A stretch of 64,000 bases of DNA from Rosa chinensis (lineage: Eukaryota > Streptophyta > Magnoliopsida > Rosales > Rosaceae). The notes under the pieces were generated by a model, which had not been told where the DNA came from, ran no database searches, and saw only the letters and a program-made list of their open reading frames with translations. How positions within the stretch are numbered: the stretch's first letter is position 1; each line of letters begins with the position of its first letter. This document shows, in pieces, positions 25,585 to 36,568 of the stretch. Position numbers and translations under genes: made by a program. The stretch covers positions 64,512,639 through 64,576,638 of the forward strand of contig NC_037094.1 in the NCBI RefSeq assembly GCF_002994745.2. Direction: 5' to 3'.

Positions 25585-25900
25585 AATTCTTATTAAAGTA
25601 TCAAACACCAAATTAGAAAAGATGCATTTGCGTTTTTTGCTTAGTGCTTGGGTCTAATTGTTAGACATACTCATCACTCAATAAGCAATATCTGAACCAA
25701 ATGGATAACCAACAGCAGTAGACGTTACGTTTCTTTTATTAACAAGTTTCTGCTTTAAAATTTCCCCACTTACATATTAATGCTAGTGCATCTTTGTCCT
25801 ATTATCTAGGTCAGAAATTAATTCCTATGAGAATGTAATGGAACTCTAGCTTTTTCTGGTAATAGGAAAGCTCTCCCCAAAATTACTCCTTTTGTTTAGA

Positions 25901-26104
25901 AAAATTGTAATGAAATCTTTTCAGCTGATGTTTTAAATGAAAAAGTATGGAGTTCGGCTAAACTTTTAAACAGTACAAAATCTTTTTGCTAGAGGAAACA
26001 TGTTATAGGTAAATTGATAAGGTAATATCCATGTATATAAATCGATCACTTGCTTCCAGGAAAAATAATAATATATAACAATAATAATTGATCGATGACT
26101 TGCC
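25901..26104. other. AT-rich intergenic DNA
   Basis: Nothing recognised before the tandem duplication that follows. Confidence 0.4.
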
Positions 26105-26392
26105 CATATTCTTTCACAAATTTTGATTTGTTCTTTTTGAATTGTAACTTCATACATTAATATTCATTAATTGGCACATGGATAGCAATTGGAATCTACT
26201 TCTTTAAGCTCCAATGGATCTAATTTAACTTAATATATAACACATAAAATGGCATATTCTTTCACAAATTTTGATTTGTTCTTTTTGAATTGTTACTTCA
26301 TACATTAATATTCATTAATTGGCACATGGATAGCAATTGGAATCTACTTCTTTAAGCTCCAATGGATCTAATTTAACTTATTATATAACACA
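26105..26392. repeat. two-copy tandem duplication, period 148 bp
   Basis: The unit beginning CATATTCTTTCACAAATTTT recurs after 148 bp with very few differences, indicating a recent local duplication. No coding content. Confidence 0.85.
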
Positions 26393-27473
26393 AAGATATA
26401 TACTCCATGTTGTGCCAATTGATTGTAATTCTATGCAGGCTATGGAATCAAAAAAATGAAAATTAAGTAGAGGTCGTATTGTTGACTTTTACATTCTATG
26501 AGATATTTTCGGAGTGTTTTTTAACTTCTTCTATGTTTGTCTGCTACGTTATCGAAAAACAAAATTAATGTATTCGAATTTATATATTAAATCCAGGAAT
26601 TTTTTTATTGTTTAAGCTAACAGTCGACCTAAAACAGACTAAACAGTACTAGAATAGAGGGAGCTAATTGAGGGAGTAGGTGAGTCGTGCATGAAACAAA
26701 ACAAAACGTGCACCTTCCCTTCCCTTCCCTTCACTTCCAGGTAGTGTACAAGGATTTCAAAATTTCCATATGGGAAATGAGATGGCTTCCACTAGGATAT
26801 ATAGTTTATAACTCTTTTTTTAGTATGGCAGTTTAGGGCTTTTATTATGGGTGAGGTTTTTTTTTATCGATTTCTTTTAATAAACATTATAGAGATTTCC
26901 ATTATTAGATCAAAATGATTGACCATTACATATTATTTTGCTACAATCTACAGATAGACAAGAAGTTATGATTAACATACCAAGGTGATATATAGGATAG
27001 GATCATTCATTTGATATGCCATGCTCATTTATTTAAAGTAAGCCTATTTAACTATTGTTTGGCTCCAAAACCAGTATGGGTGCAAACTGTCTCTTTTAAG
27101 CGTGTGTGCAGGCGTGCCAGCACCGTGGGGTGCAGTCGTCGGAGAATCCTTTGACCTGACTTCTTGATCAAACGATGTGAACGAGGAGAGCACCAACCTC
27201 GTCACAAGGTTCTTTTCTCTGCCTTCCGGAAAATGACTTCTTGCCTTACGGGTAAGGGTTTTGGTTGTGATCTCTTCGCGTCACCGAATCGATACTCAAC
27301 ATTGTAGGTTGAGCAGAGCAATCACTGGGAAGTTTGGAGAAAGCACGGGTTTGCTAAAGCGTATCTTTAGCTTCGCTGGGTTGCACGTAGGTTTGCTCCG
27401 GAGAGACTTTGATAATCGTTGAGATTAGTTGATTGAAGAGTTGTGTTTTTTGTTGTTCCGTTTTAGCCTCTAT
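26393..27473. other. intergenic DNA and left flank of the hAT insertion
   Basis: Includes a CTTCC pentamer run at about 26713-26740. From about 27085 to 27473 the GC content rises, and the sequence reads like an LTR or leader region ending in CCTCTATATATAGG at the hAT target. It continues after the hAT element at 29796. No protein or paired terminus could be assigned. Confidence 0.35.
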
Positions 27474-27481
27474 ATATAGGC

Positions 27482-29787
27482 TAGGGCTGGCCTGGCGAAT
27501 CGTAAAACCGAAGGAACCGCACCGAACCGCACCGAAAAACCCGGTTCGGTTCGGTTCTGTTTTAGGGCATATGTATTTACATTTTTCTCGGTTCGGTTCC
27601 TGATGAAGTCTTATCGGTTTGGTTCCGGTTCTTATTTTTAAAACCCCTTTGGAACCGAAATACAGATGTCAGTGTATAAGTGGATATTAGGGCCGAGCTC
27701 ATTTCTGTAAAATAGACTCATTCTCATTTGATCCGGCGCCAACATCTAATCTGACTAACTCCTATCCATTCGATCAAAACCCTAAAATTTCTCTAGTTCT
27801 CTCTAGTCTCTATCACTCACTGCCTCACTTTCTGTGTATCCAACTCTCCATTCTCTAACCCAGACGAGCAAGACGATCGCCCTCAAAGATCGGATGCAGC
27901 CCCGATGAGTAAGACCATTGCGTCTTCGATTTGTGTTGGGCTGTTAGCCATCTGCGATTTGGTTGATGCAGCCCCGTCTTCGACCTCCATCAATGTAAGT
28001 CTGGACCCCAGTCTCATGCTTTTCTTTCACTCCCTCTCTTATCCTTCTCCTTCATCTTCTTCTTCTTCTTCTCTCTTCAAGTTTCAGTCTTTCAATTATT
28101 TTCCATAGTCGTTGACTTCAGGCGTTTGACTAATGGACCAATCGGTTATTGATGACATCTTCAGCCGTCTTCTTGAAGTCCGAGGCTGACCCAGAAAGCA
28201 GGTGCAGGCGTGCAGCTATCGGAGTCCGAGATCCGACAACTCTGCTCTGCCTCTAAAGATATCTTCTTGCAACAACCCAATTTGTTAGAGCTTGAAGCAC
28301 CCATCAAGATTTGTGGTATAAAAATTCAAACTTTGTTCTTGTTTGTTTCAAGGTTTCAATTTTTGATGGTTTTTGCTTACTGGATTTTGTTTACTTGGTT
28401 GAATTTGGAATCCTATGTGGTTAATTTGGCAACCCATTTATTCGATTTGATTAGGCAATTACTTGGTCATGGTTGGTACTTTGATAATTCACAAAGATCA
28501 TATAATAATTGTGGTGGGTAGGGATGTAATATGATATGCATTTGGGGGATATGCATCACGAGCTAGAAATCATGAGGGAGTCATGAGGAATCAAAGTCCA
28601 TATATGCACCTTTTCATGATTCTCCCTACCACTAAGCCCTAAAATTCATATCAGTAAATATCTGTGAGATCCATATCAGGTTCACAGTATTTGATTATTT
28701 ATCTTTATTAATTCTATGTCCTTTTAATTATATATGTTGCTTATATAGTTTGTATTCTTTGCAAGACCTTATATAGTTTGTTTTTAAAGGTAGTTTTCTC
28801 TCTATCCATTTCTGGTCTTCTCAAATTGTATAGAATTTGATATTCATTTTATGTGGGATTGATTGGACTGTGTGGCATTGATGGTTTGAGAATTGCGAAC
28901 TGGGCATTTTTGTATTTACTATGCATTTGAGGTGAACTGGTAAATGGGTTTTCTTTTGAGTGCTCTGTTGTGGTATAGATGATAGAAGAACCTACTGCTA
29001 CTACTACTAGTGCTCTGTTGCTCTGTTTTGCTCAGTTTTGTGCTTTGTTAACTGTTAATGAAAAAAAAGATATTTGCATCTGTTTTGAGGCTATGAAATA
29101 TTGCTAAACAGAATTGCTTGTCGTCTTCATTTTAGGCCAGGAAATATTGAGGTTGTACATATGCTTACAGCTTGCTGCCTTTGAAATCTACTTCCATGTC
29201 CGCAACATCTGCTAGCTCCTCTAACCCATCTGCTTCCAGTGACGAACTATCCGCTTGCAATGACATTGTGCTTGTAAGCAACAACCCCGCGGTAGTTTGA
29301 GACTTTGAATTGCTCAGTTTGATGTTGATTGTTGATGTTGATGTTGAACTATTTCAATTTTAGGTTTGTTTCAGTAGGAGACTTTGAATTTCTAATTTGT
29401 TATGTTGATGTTGATTGTTGAATATGTAGATTGTAGATAATGTTGAGTTTTATGAGTGAATGATATTTGCAATATTGAATCATTTGAATGTATGTATGGA
29501 AATCAGGAAAACTAGAAGCTGGAGACTAGAAAAGGCTGAAAAACAGTTTGTCTATATGGAAAAACCGAGGAACTGATAGTGGAACCGAACTGATCTTGGA
29601 ACCGAAAAACCGAGAAACCGAGTGTGAAACCGAACTGAGTCTGGAACTGAAAAACCGAGGAACCGACCCGAGAATGGTTGGTTCGGTTCTTGATACAAAA
29701 ATCAACATACCCGAACCGATTATCTCTTCTCGGTTCCGGTTCCGGGTTCTGGATTTAAAACCGTAGAACCGACTCAGGCCAGCCCTA
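27482..29787 (+). mobile_element. non-autonomous hAT transposon, 2306 bp, 8-bp target duplication
   Basis: Perfect 13-bp terminal inverted repeats TAGGGCTGGCCTG lie at both ends, flanked by the identical octamer ATATAGGC (27474-27481 and 29788-29795). Both subterminal regions are packed with CCGAACCG/CGGTTCGG-like motifs, as in Ac-like hAT elements. The interior keeps a leader, spliced-looking exons and a short transposase start (see 29196), but no BED finger, catalytic core or dimerisation domain. It is therefore an internally deleted derivative. Confidence 0.88.
29196..29300 (+). pseudogene. hAT transposase N-terminal remnant, 34 codons
   Basis: An ORF begins MSATSASSSNPSAS and stops after 34 codons at TGA 29298-29300. 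The Ser-rich opening resembles the start of plant BED-finger hAT transposases (RICESLEEPER type). The rest of the transposase has been deleted between here and the right terminus. Assignment rests on its place inside the hAT element and its composition. Confidence 0.4.
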
Positions 29788-29795
29788 ATATAGGC

Positions 29796-30143
29796 TACTT
29801 GTTGATTCTCCTTCCAAATAGGAATGAAATACTATATTTTAGGCCACGGTTATTGGCCTTTGACTAAAATCAAAACTCTTAATAGTTTGGATGCGAATCT
29901 GTTGGATATGCCCATCTTAATATAGCTCCGTTAAGACTCCGTAGCATAGTGGCATGCAATCAGAAAGCCTTGTTTATTGCAATTAAGCATGATTACATGC
30001 TTCTTGAATTGTACCACGTCCATGAATCCTTATTTGCATGGGAGACTTGATTGCTTGCATGACATGGGCCCACCATAGGACTTACTTGCATGAGTACTCT
30101 TGAATATAGGAAGAGAAGCACATTGCCATGTTCAATTGCATGG
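29796..30143. other. repeat-like flank between hAT element and nested LTRs
   Basis: Repeated TTGCATG-type phrases occur here and again at 36246-36300, on the other side of the LTR block, so the two stretches were once contiguous. No gene is seen. Confidence 0.45.
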
Positions 30144-30699
30144 GAAACTATCACGCCCCCAAATCCAAGGCCAATATTGTACTGAAATATGGCTCGTGAA
30201 TTTGTGACGTGAGTCAAAACAAATAAAATTTTCTTCTTGAATAAATCAACAGGAAGTAAAACAAATTATATACATGTTTGAATAGTACTTTTATTAGAAA
30301 ACAAATATCGGTAATATATTTACAAAACCAAAGTTAAGCAAAATTCGAATCAGTACAGGTATTCACTAGAAATAGTAGTAGAAAAATATTATTTTATCTA
30401 GTAGGTTGTAATACCCCGAAAAATCCAAATTAAATTCCGTGGATTTTTATAATTGATTTCGCGGTATTAGGAGTGAGTACGAAGCTTGGAGAAGTTGTGG
30501 AAGTAGTTCGAACGGTTTTATTTCGAAATCGAACGTTATTTAGGGGGGTCTCAAAAAGTGACTTTTTATACGTACCGAATTTGAGAAAATTTCCTTCATG
30601 AAAGTTGTAGAGCTCGTCGATACGATCGCGTGCATATGTGGAACGCAATATTCGGAGTTCGTATGAATAAGTTATGAATATTTGAAATTTGGAAATTTT

Positions 30700-30720
30700 C
30701 TATAAATAGGGGAAAAATTC
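30700..30720 (+). promoter_or_regulatory. candidate LTR promoter (TATA box)
   Basis: TCTATAAATAGGGG inside the inner LTR, about 50 bp before a pyrimidine- and GC-rich leader. It is placed as expected for an LTR U3/R border. Confidence 0.5.
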
Positions 30721-31583
30721 TGATTTTTCATTAAGGACGAAAATATTTAGTTTTTGCTCTTCAGTCCCTCCCCCGTTCTCTCTCTCTCTCGCTCGAGACC
30801 CATCCCAGGCCGGCAGACCCGCCGACCCGACCCGGGGATTTCTCCCCCCTCCGGCCTTCTCCGGCCCCGGACCCGGCCCTCACTGGACTCGCCTCCGCAC
30901 GTACAGCCTCCCTCTGGTGTCGCTTTGCTCCGCCGCTGCTCCGAAAGCTGGATCGAAGCCCCTCCGAACCTACGTTTCGACCCGATCGGATCTTGGTCGT
31001 GCCGGCGTTGCATGGGCCGATCCTCTCGGTTTTGGGTTGTCCTCCTCCCCCTGATCATCCTCATATCCTCCTTGCTCGACGATTTTGAGTGTGGAGTGAA
31101 AGATCACAAGTTGAAGTTTGGACGTCCCTGATTCAATCTGGAAACGTGATCGACGGCCGTGATTAATCCAAACTTCAAAGCTTGATCTAGGGCGATCTAG
31201 ACCGAATCTCGCTTAGCTCCAGGTATGAAAGTTGATCACCCTTTTATTTTGAAGAAGTTTGTAGTTGACGACTTTTGCATCGGAGGTGGTTGGCCCGGCG
31301 TTGACCGCCGCTTGTGGCGGCGCGTGGCGGCGCGTCCGGCCGTATTTTTGTGTTCTGTTTTCAGTTTATTCATCTATGCATCCATACGAGCGTTTTGATA
31401 TATTATATGATTATTTTAGAAAAAGTTGATAAATAGTGGATTTACGTTTTGACGTTACTATTTAACGTTTTTACGTTTTAACTTCGGTTTACGATCTGTG
31501 AAGATCAGACCATCGGTTATACTTCAAATTTTAATATGATGATCGTATGACTGTCCCGATGACTTTGTGTGGTCACGGGCGAA

Positions 31584-31876
31584 GATCCGACCGTTGGATC
31601 TTCGTATAATTGTGAAATAGTGATTCGGAAGGCGATTCGTGAGAATCCGACCGTCGGATTTTCATGAAATTTTGTGGAGATGTTTATAAGGACGATTCAG
31701 GAAGATCCGACCGTTGGATCTTCGTGATAATTTTGGAGGATGATCCTAAGGGCGATCCGTGAGGATCCGACCGTTGGATCATCATATAATTTCGATCCGA
31801 CCGTTGGATCGTCTTTATTTTCGAATCCGACCGTTGGATCACCTTTATTTTTGAATCCGACCGTTGGATCGTCGTT
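31584..31876. repeat. cluster of imperfect-palindrome GATCCGACCGTTGGATC motifs in an LTR
   Basis: The 17-mer or close variants occur about seven times at irregular 30-60 bp spacing, with a weaker version near 31505. Each unit is nearly its own reverse complement (GATCC...GGATC). The spacing shortens toward the right end. Confidence 0.8.
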
Positions 31877-32229
31877 TAAGGTTATTTCGTGTTTCGTTTA
31901 CTAAGCAAAGACCGTACTTGATTAGGTACTTGACGGTTTGAGTTGACGAGCGTTCGGAATATTGATATATTCGACTTTTTAGAAGACGCAGCTGGATTAG
32001 AGGTGAGTAAACCTCACATGGTTCATATTACGAACCGAATAAATTTAATTACTTTATTTTTGTGGTAATTGTGTGAAAATATTTATGGAATAAATATTTG
32101 TTTTAAATCATATGGACTTGATCAACTACGGTCCATAGGTAAGTAAAATGATTTTATTATACAAATGAATTTCACGGTTTTTATACTTGAACTATAGTTG
32201 GTATTAGTAGTCATTCCTGAGCGGATGAT

Positions 32230-32232
32230 TAC

Positions 32233-32272
<40 letters not shown>
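32230..32272. repeat. (AT)n microsatellite in the inner LTR
   Basis: About 18 AT/TA dinucleotides. Confidence 0.85.
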
Positions 32273-32273
<1 letters not shown>

Positions 32274-32616
32274 CGTGAAATATATATGTTGATTGGCGTG
32301 TGATTGGCATGATGAAATGATTGAGAATTGATTGGATATTATTCAAGCTATTAATCTCTCATTTAATTGTTGAATAATGAAATGTTGATCATGTGGTGTG
32401 AAAGCTATTTCATATGCCAAATTGTGAATATGTGGAAATTATTTTAAGAAGTAAAGATTTGTCTTGAAATAATATGTCTCTTATGTGGGTGTACATATGC
32501 ATATTTACAATCTAAAATTTATAAAGATTGTATGTTGTGAAATTAATTATGTCTGAAAAATATAATTATGAAGCCGGGTGATTACAACAACCCCGTGCTT
32601 AAGTGAATTACTGGTA

Positions 32617-32670
32617 AATGTGCTTCGTGGTGCTTCGTGGTTATGCTTCGTGGGGGTGCTGCGTGGTTGT
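32617..32670 (+). repeat. GTGCTTCGTGG short tandem repeats
   Basis: Four variants of a 10-13 bp GCTTCGTGG unit in the inner LTR. The outer LTR carries the same array in reverse complement at about 34588-34640. Confidence 0.7.
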
Positions 32671-33929
32671 TAAGCTGTGGGCCCTAGTCCCTTCAGATAG
32701 TGCACTATTATACTCTTAGGAAGGGTGCTTACTTTGAGTATACATGCCTTGGTGGTGGCCCTGGTATGCTGCGGCTTACCCGTGCTTTGGGATTATGGCC
32801 CTAGCACGTGGATTTATGATTTGATACCAGTCAACCTGGTTTTCCCGTGTTTTGGTATTATGGACCCTAACACGTGGATTTATGATCTAATACCAGTTAA
32901 TCTGAAAATTCACTAAAAAGACTTATGTTATGTTGATCAAATATCTATCCATGATATATTTGAAATATGTGAAGGTGTTATGTGAAATTGATCAAATATC
33001 TATCCATGATATATTTGAAATATGTGAAATTGATCAAATATCTATCCATGATATATTTTGAATATGTGAGGGTGTTGGTAAAAAGAAAATCAAGCATGCA
33101 TTGCTTTAATGTTATTTCACATATTAATGATGCAATATTTGCTGATTGAGTTTTAAAAGAGAGTATCGAAAAATACCTACTTTTATGTTTATATGATTTT
33201 TGGAGTTATCTTGTGAGTGTGTTGATTGTTTACTTGAGTTATAATAATTGTAATTAAATAAATCAACAGTTCTTTCTTGTTTACTCACAAGCTTTGCAAA
33301 AAACTTACCGGGTTTTGTGTTGTTGCAATCCCGGTACACTATTCAAATTGTGTAGCGGGTAATCTCACAGGTCAGGAGAATCAGGGCAGTGATCGTGCGG
33401 TTTAGAGTATTAGTGTTAGATTTACAGCATTTGTTTTTTTGTGAGGAGAATTATACTCATTTGAGCTTACAATTTGATTTGGTGAGAGTGTGCTGTAATA
33501 AGTAGCTTGAGGATTTGGTTTATGTAATATTAAGAGGTGTAAGGTGTGGTTGTTTCTGAGAGAAAAATTCAGAACGTTATTTGTATTGTTATTAGTCATG
33601 TTCCGGATTTGAATCCTTATTTCAAAATTCGGGGTGTGACATAGGTTCATCCCGTTTCCCCAAGCATCTACTCAATACCTGAAAACAAGAAGGTGTAGCA
33701 TCATGAGCAACACGAGCCCAGTAAGAACACAACTTACATTCTTATATTAATGTGTCTTATAAGAAATCAAAACTAAACAACCAAGTAAAATGTACCAAGA
33801 ACCATTTATATGTTCATACGAATTCTTAAATATGTATATATATACACACAATACACACACACATATATACAAATATATTCATTCATGTGAATGGTTTGGT
33901 AATAAATCACAAAGTCACATCTTCTTATC

Positions 33930-34232
33930 AAACCAACAAATATTGTAGTATTAATATGTGAAATAATCTTAAAGCAATACATGCTTGATTCTCTTTTTAC
34001 TAACACCTTCACATATTCAAAATATTGATCACAACCAACAAATATTGCATCATTAATATGTGAAATAACATTAAAGCAACACATGCTTGATTTTCTTTTC
34101 ACAAACACCTTCACATAATCAAAATATTGATCACAACCAACAAATATTGCATCATTAATATGGGAAATAACATTAAAGCAACACATGCTTGATTTTCTTT
34201 TCACAAACACCTTCACATAATCAAAATATATC
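33930..34232 (-). repeat. three tandem copies of a 102-bp unit in the outer LTR
   Basis: The unit containing CAACAAATATTGCATCATT and ACACATGCTTGATT repeats three times. Because the period is a multiple of three, one frame stays open and gives a repetitive 148-aa translation (33806-34252, - strand), which is not regarded as a gene. Confidence 0.75.
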
Positions 34233-34299
34233 ATAGATAGATATTTGATCAAAATAACGTAAGTACAATTCTCTTTTTAGTGAATTTTCAGATTAACTG

Positions 34300-34490
34300 G
34301 TAACAAATCACAGATCCACGTGTTAGGGTCCATAATACCAAAACACGGGAAAACCAGGTTGACTGGTATCAAATCATAAATCCACGTGCTAGGGTCCATA
34401 ATACCAAAGCACGGGAAAACCAGGTTGACTGGTATCAAATCATAAATCCACGTGCTAGGGCCATAATCCCAAAGCACGGGTAAGCCGCAG
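34300..34490 (-). repeat. three tandem copies of a ~62-bp unit in the outer LTR
   Basis: Units with CACGTGCTAGGGTCCATAAT and AGGTTGACTGGTATCAAAT. Two matching units occur in opposite orientation in the inner LTR at about 32755-32900. Confidence 0.75.
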
Positions 34491-35997
34491 CATACCAAGG
34501 CCACTCTCCAAAGTATGTATACTCAAAGTACCACCCTTCCTAAGAGTATAATAGTGCACTATCTGAAGGGACTAGAGCCCACAGCTTCCACGAAGCACAA
34601 CCACGAAGCATAACCACGAAGCACAACCACGAAGCACATTTACCAGTAATTCACTTAAGCACGGGGTTGTTGTAATCACCCGGCTTCATAATTATATTTT
34701 TCAGACATAATCAAAATCACAACATACAATCTTTATGAATTATAGATCGAAATATATGTATATGTACACACACATATAGATACATATACTTAGGAATAAT
34801 CTCATATGAAAACATGTATAACATAATTGTATATCACAAATAAGTAAATTCACTAGCAAACAACATAATTAAAAAGAAGCTTATACATAATTGAAATCAA
34901 GTAAAATAGGTAATAATAAAGCAGAAGCATTAAATAAGTAACTATAAACAATTTAACAAAATTATATTATAGTTAGTATTTCAGTCCTTATGTCCAAATT
35001 CATTGAAGTTCATCAACCATGTTTATGTTTCTCCAATTAGAGTCATCAAACTTCAAGATGTGTTATGTTGTCCATCACAAGTCCGAATTAGTCAAATGAG
35101 TACATCATTTCAAAGGGTTTTTCACAAGGAATCCAAAGGAATAAGTCATGTAGTCCAAATCAGAGTGATATAGTCCAGAAATGGTGAAGAACCTTAACAG
35201 TGCAGAAACCGATATTTTTGATACTGTCCTTTGATGTCTAAGTAATTACGTACAGTGTAAAATTACCATTATTTCTCAAACTTTCCAGATCAGAAGTAGA
35301 GGTCCTAAGCTTCAAATTGATATAAAGTTTGTAGAAAATGGATATGAAATGAGGGAGATATGAATTTTTGAAGTTGTGATGGCTGTATGAGATTTCCAGT
35401 AAGTTTAAAAGTTGAAAACTTTGATTAGCCATAACTTCTTCATTTCTTAACCTTTTTTAGTGATTCAAAAGCCTAAATTGAAGAACTTTTGATGAGGAAT
35501 TTAATACTGTAATTAGTTTTGACAAAACAGATTTTGTTATATACGAAAATACTGGTTTGCAGTAAAGCAGATCCTTTTCCATCTTATCATTGATTATGTA
35601 GTTTGATAAATCTTAAAGACAAAAGAACATAAAAATGTATTCATGTACTTACTTAAGAAACTCAGGGGTGAGGTGAAGATTTTGGTCTTGAATTCAAGCT
35701 TGGACTTCTTTAAGAAAAACAAAGGGAGCTTCTAAAGAGAAAAAGGATTTGTGTGGGAATCTTGAGTTTTCTCTACAACTAAGGGAGTGTTTGATCAATT
35801 TTGCATTTGATCTTCAAGCTTGTAAGAAGTATGATCAGATCATATGCTTAAATAGGCTAGAATTAAGCATAAAATAAGTAAGTGGCTAATTATTATAAGG
35901 TGAGTGACTAATTACTATTTAGGTTAAATGATTAAAATGATAAGATAAAATTAAAAAAAAATAAAAAGAAAGAAAGCATAAATCCACTTGCTAAATA

Positions 35998-36040
35998 TAT
36001 ATATATATATATGCATATATATATATATATGTATGTATGT
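35998..36040. repeat. AT/GTAT microsatellite in the outer LTR
   Basis: Runs of AT interrupted by GCAT, followed by GTAT units. Confidence 0.7.
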
Positions 36041-36245
36041 TCACATACACATCCATATGCACATTTACCCAATTAATAAGTAAAGAACTTTAGTAAAAAA
36101 AAATTACAATAATTAGTACTAAAATGACATGCATCACAAAAATAACATAGATGAGAGTCTTGAGCTCAATAACAAAGATTTTTCAAATATAGTTAATAAT
36201 ATAGTGTTCTATAGTTGACACTAATTTTCGGGTTATTACAGAAAC

Positions 36246-36563
36246 CTTCCTTAATTGCACCACCATAGGCCTTAATTGCATGGGCAACTATATGTATATA
36301 TATAATCATACTTTCTTTGATGATTGCAATCAAGATGATTGATTCCTACCCAAACTGTTCGCGCTCTTGATGGCTTGCATAATCTTCCCGCCTCGCACAG
36401 TCTTGACAACCAAGCAAATCACCATTAATTATCAAATATCTTGATAATTAAATAGTAAATCAATGAATATTCAGATTCGCCTCACAATTGCTTGATCTCC
36501 AAATAGGCTTTATTTAGCCTCTAAATAGCATGCAATTTAAAAAAAAAGGGCAGATAAATGTCC
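36246..36563. other. AT-rich spacer between solo LTRs
   Basis: Continues the flank seen at 29796-30143 and runs to the target of the third solo LTR. No gene is recognisable. Confidence 0.45.
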
Positions 36564-36568
36564 TCTAT

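Larger units (their letters stand above)
22130..25900. repeat. segmental duplication, copy A (partner about 44470-47830)
   Basis: Exons, parts of introns and both flanks resemble the region around the second carrier. The block is bounded on the left by GCGACATCAATGTACA and on the right by CTAGCTTTTTCTGGTAATAG, phrases present near 44500 and 47725. Intron 1 differs in length (1137 versus 529 bp). Confidence 0.75.
30407..33641 (+). mobile_element. solo LTR (Gypsy-type, inner, + strand), 3235 bp
   Basis: Begins TGTAATACCCC and ends GGGGTGTGACA, with target duplication TAGGT at 30402-30406 and 33642-33646. A TATA-like CTATAAATAGGGG near 30700 and a GC-rich leader at 30765-31130 look like the LTR promoter and R/U5 region. 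The 125-codon ORF in that GC-rich stretch is judged non-coding. The element inserted into the older - strand LTR, whose halves lie on both sides. Its length is large for a solo LTR. Confidence 0.85.
30149..36240 (-). mobile_element. solo LTR (Gypsy-type, outer, - strand) split by a second solo LTR
   Basis: On the - strand it begins TGTAATAACCCG at 36240 and ends GGGGGCGTGATA at 30149. GAAAC flanks both ends (30144-30148 and 36241-36245). Without the nested insertion (30407-33641 plus one target copy) it is about 2.85 kb. The TGTAATA.CCC start is common in long plant Ty3/Gypsy LTRs. The 3' dinucleotide is TA rather than CA, probably a later mutation. No internal gag-pol remains, so recombination between two LTRs left a solo LTR. 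Confidence 0.8.

Noticed and set aside
25078..25611. 177-aa - strand ORF at the first carrier's exon 1
   Set aside because: It is a wrong-frame reading through exon 1, the AT microsatellite and intron. The real exon 1 is 25220-25355 in another frame.
27905..28521. Two + strand ORFs with hydrophobic stretches inside the hAT element
   Set aside because: They fall in the element's leader/intron region and show no transposase or host motif.
30754..31131. 125-codon Pro/Arg-rich + strand ORF and its antisense partner
   Set aside because: It lies in the GC-rich leader of a solo LTR. The composition follows base content and there are no domain motifs.
33806..34252. 148-aa repetitive - strand ORF
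   Set aside because: It is an artefact of three 102-bp tandem repeats in an LTR. The period is divisible by three, so one frame stays open.
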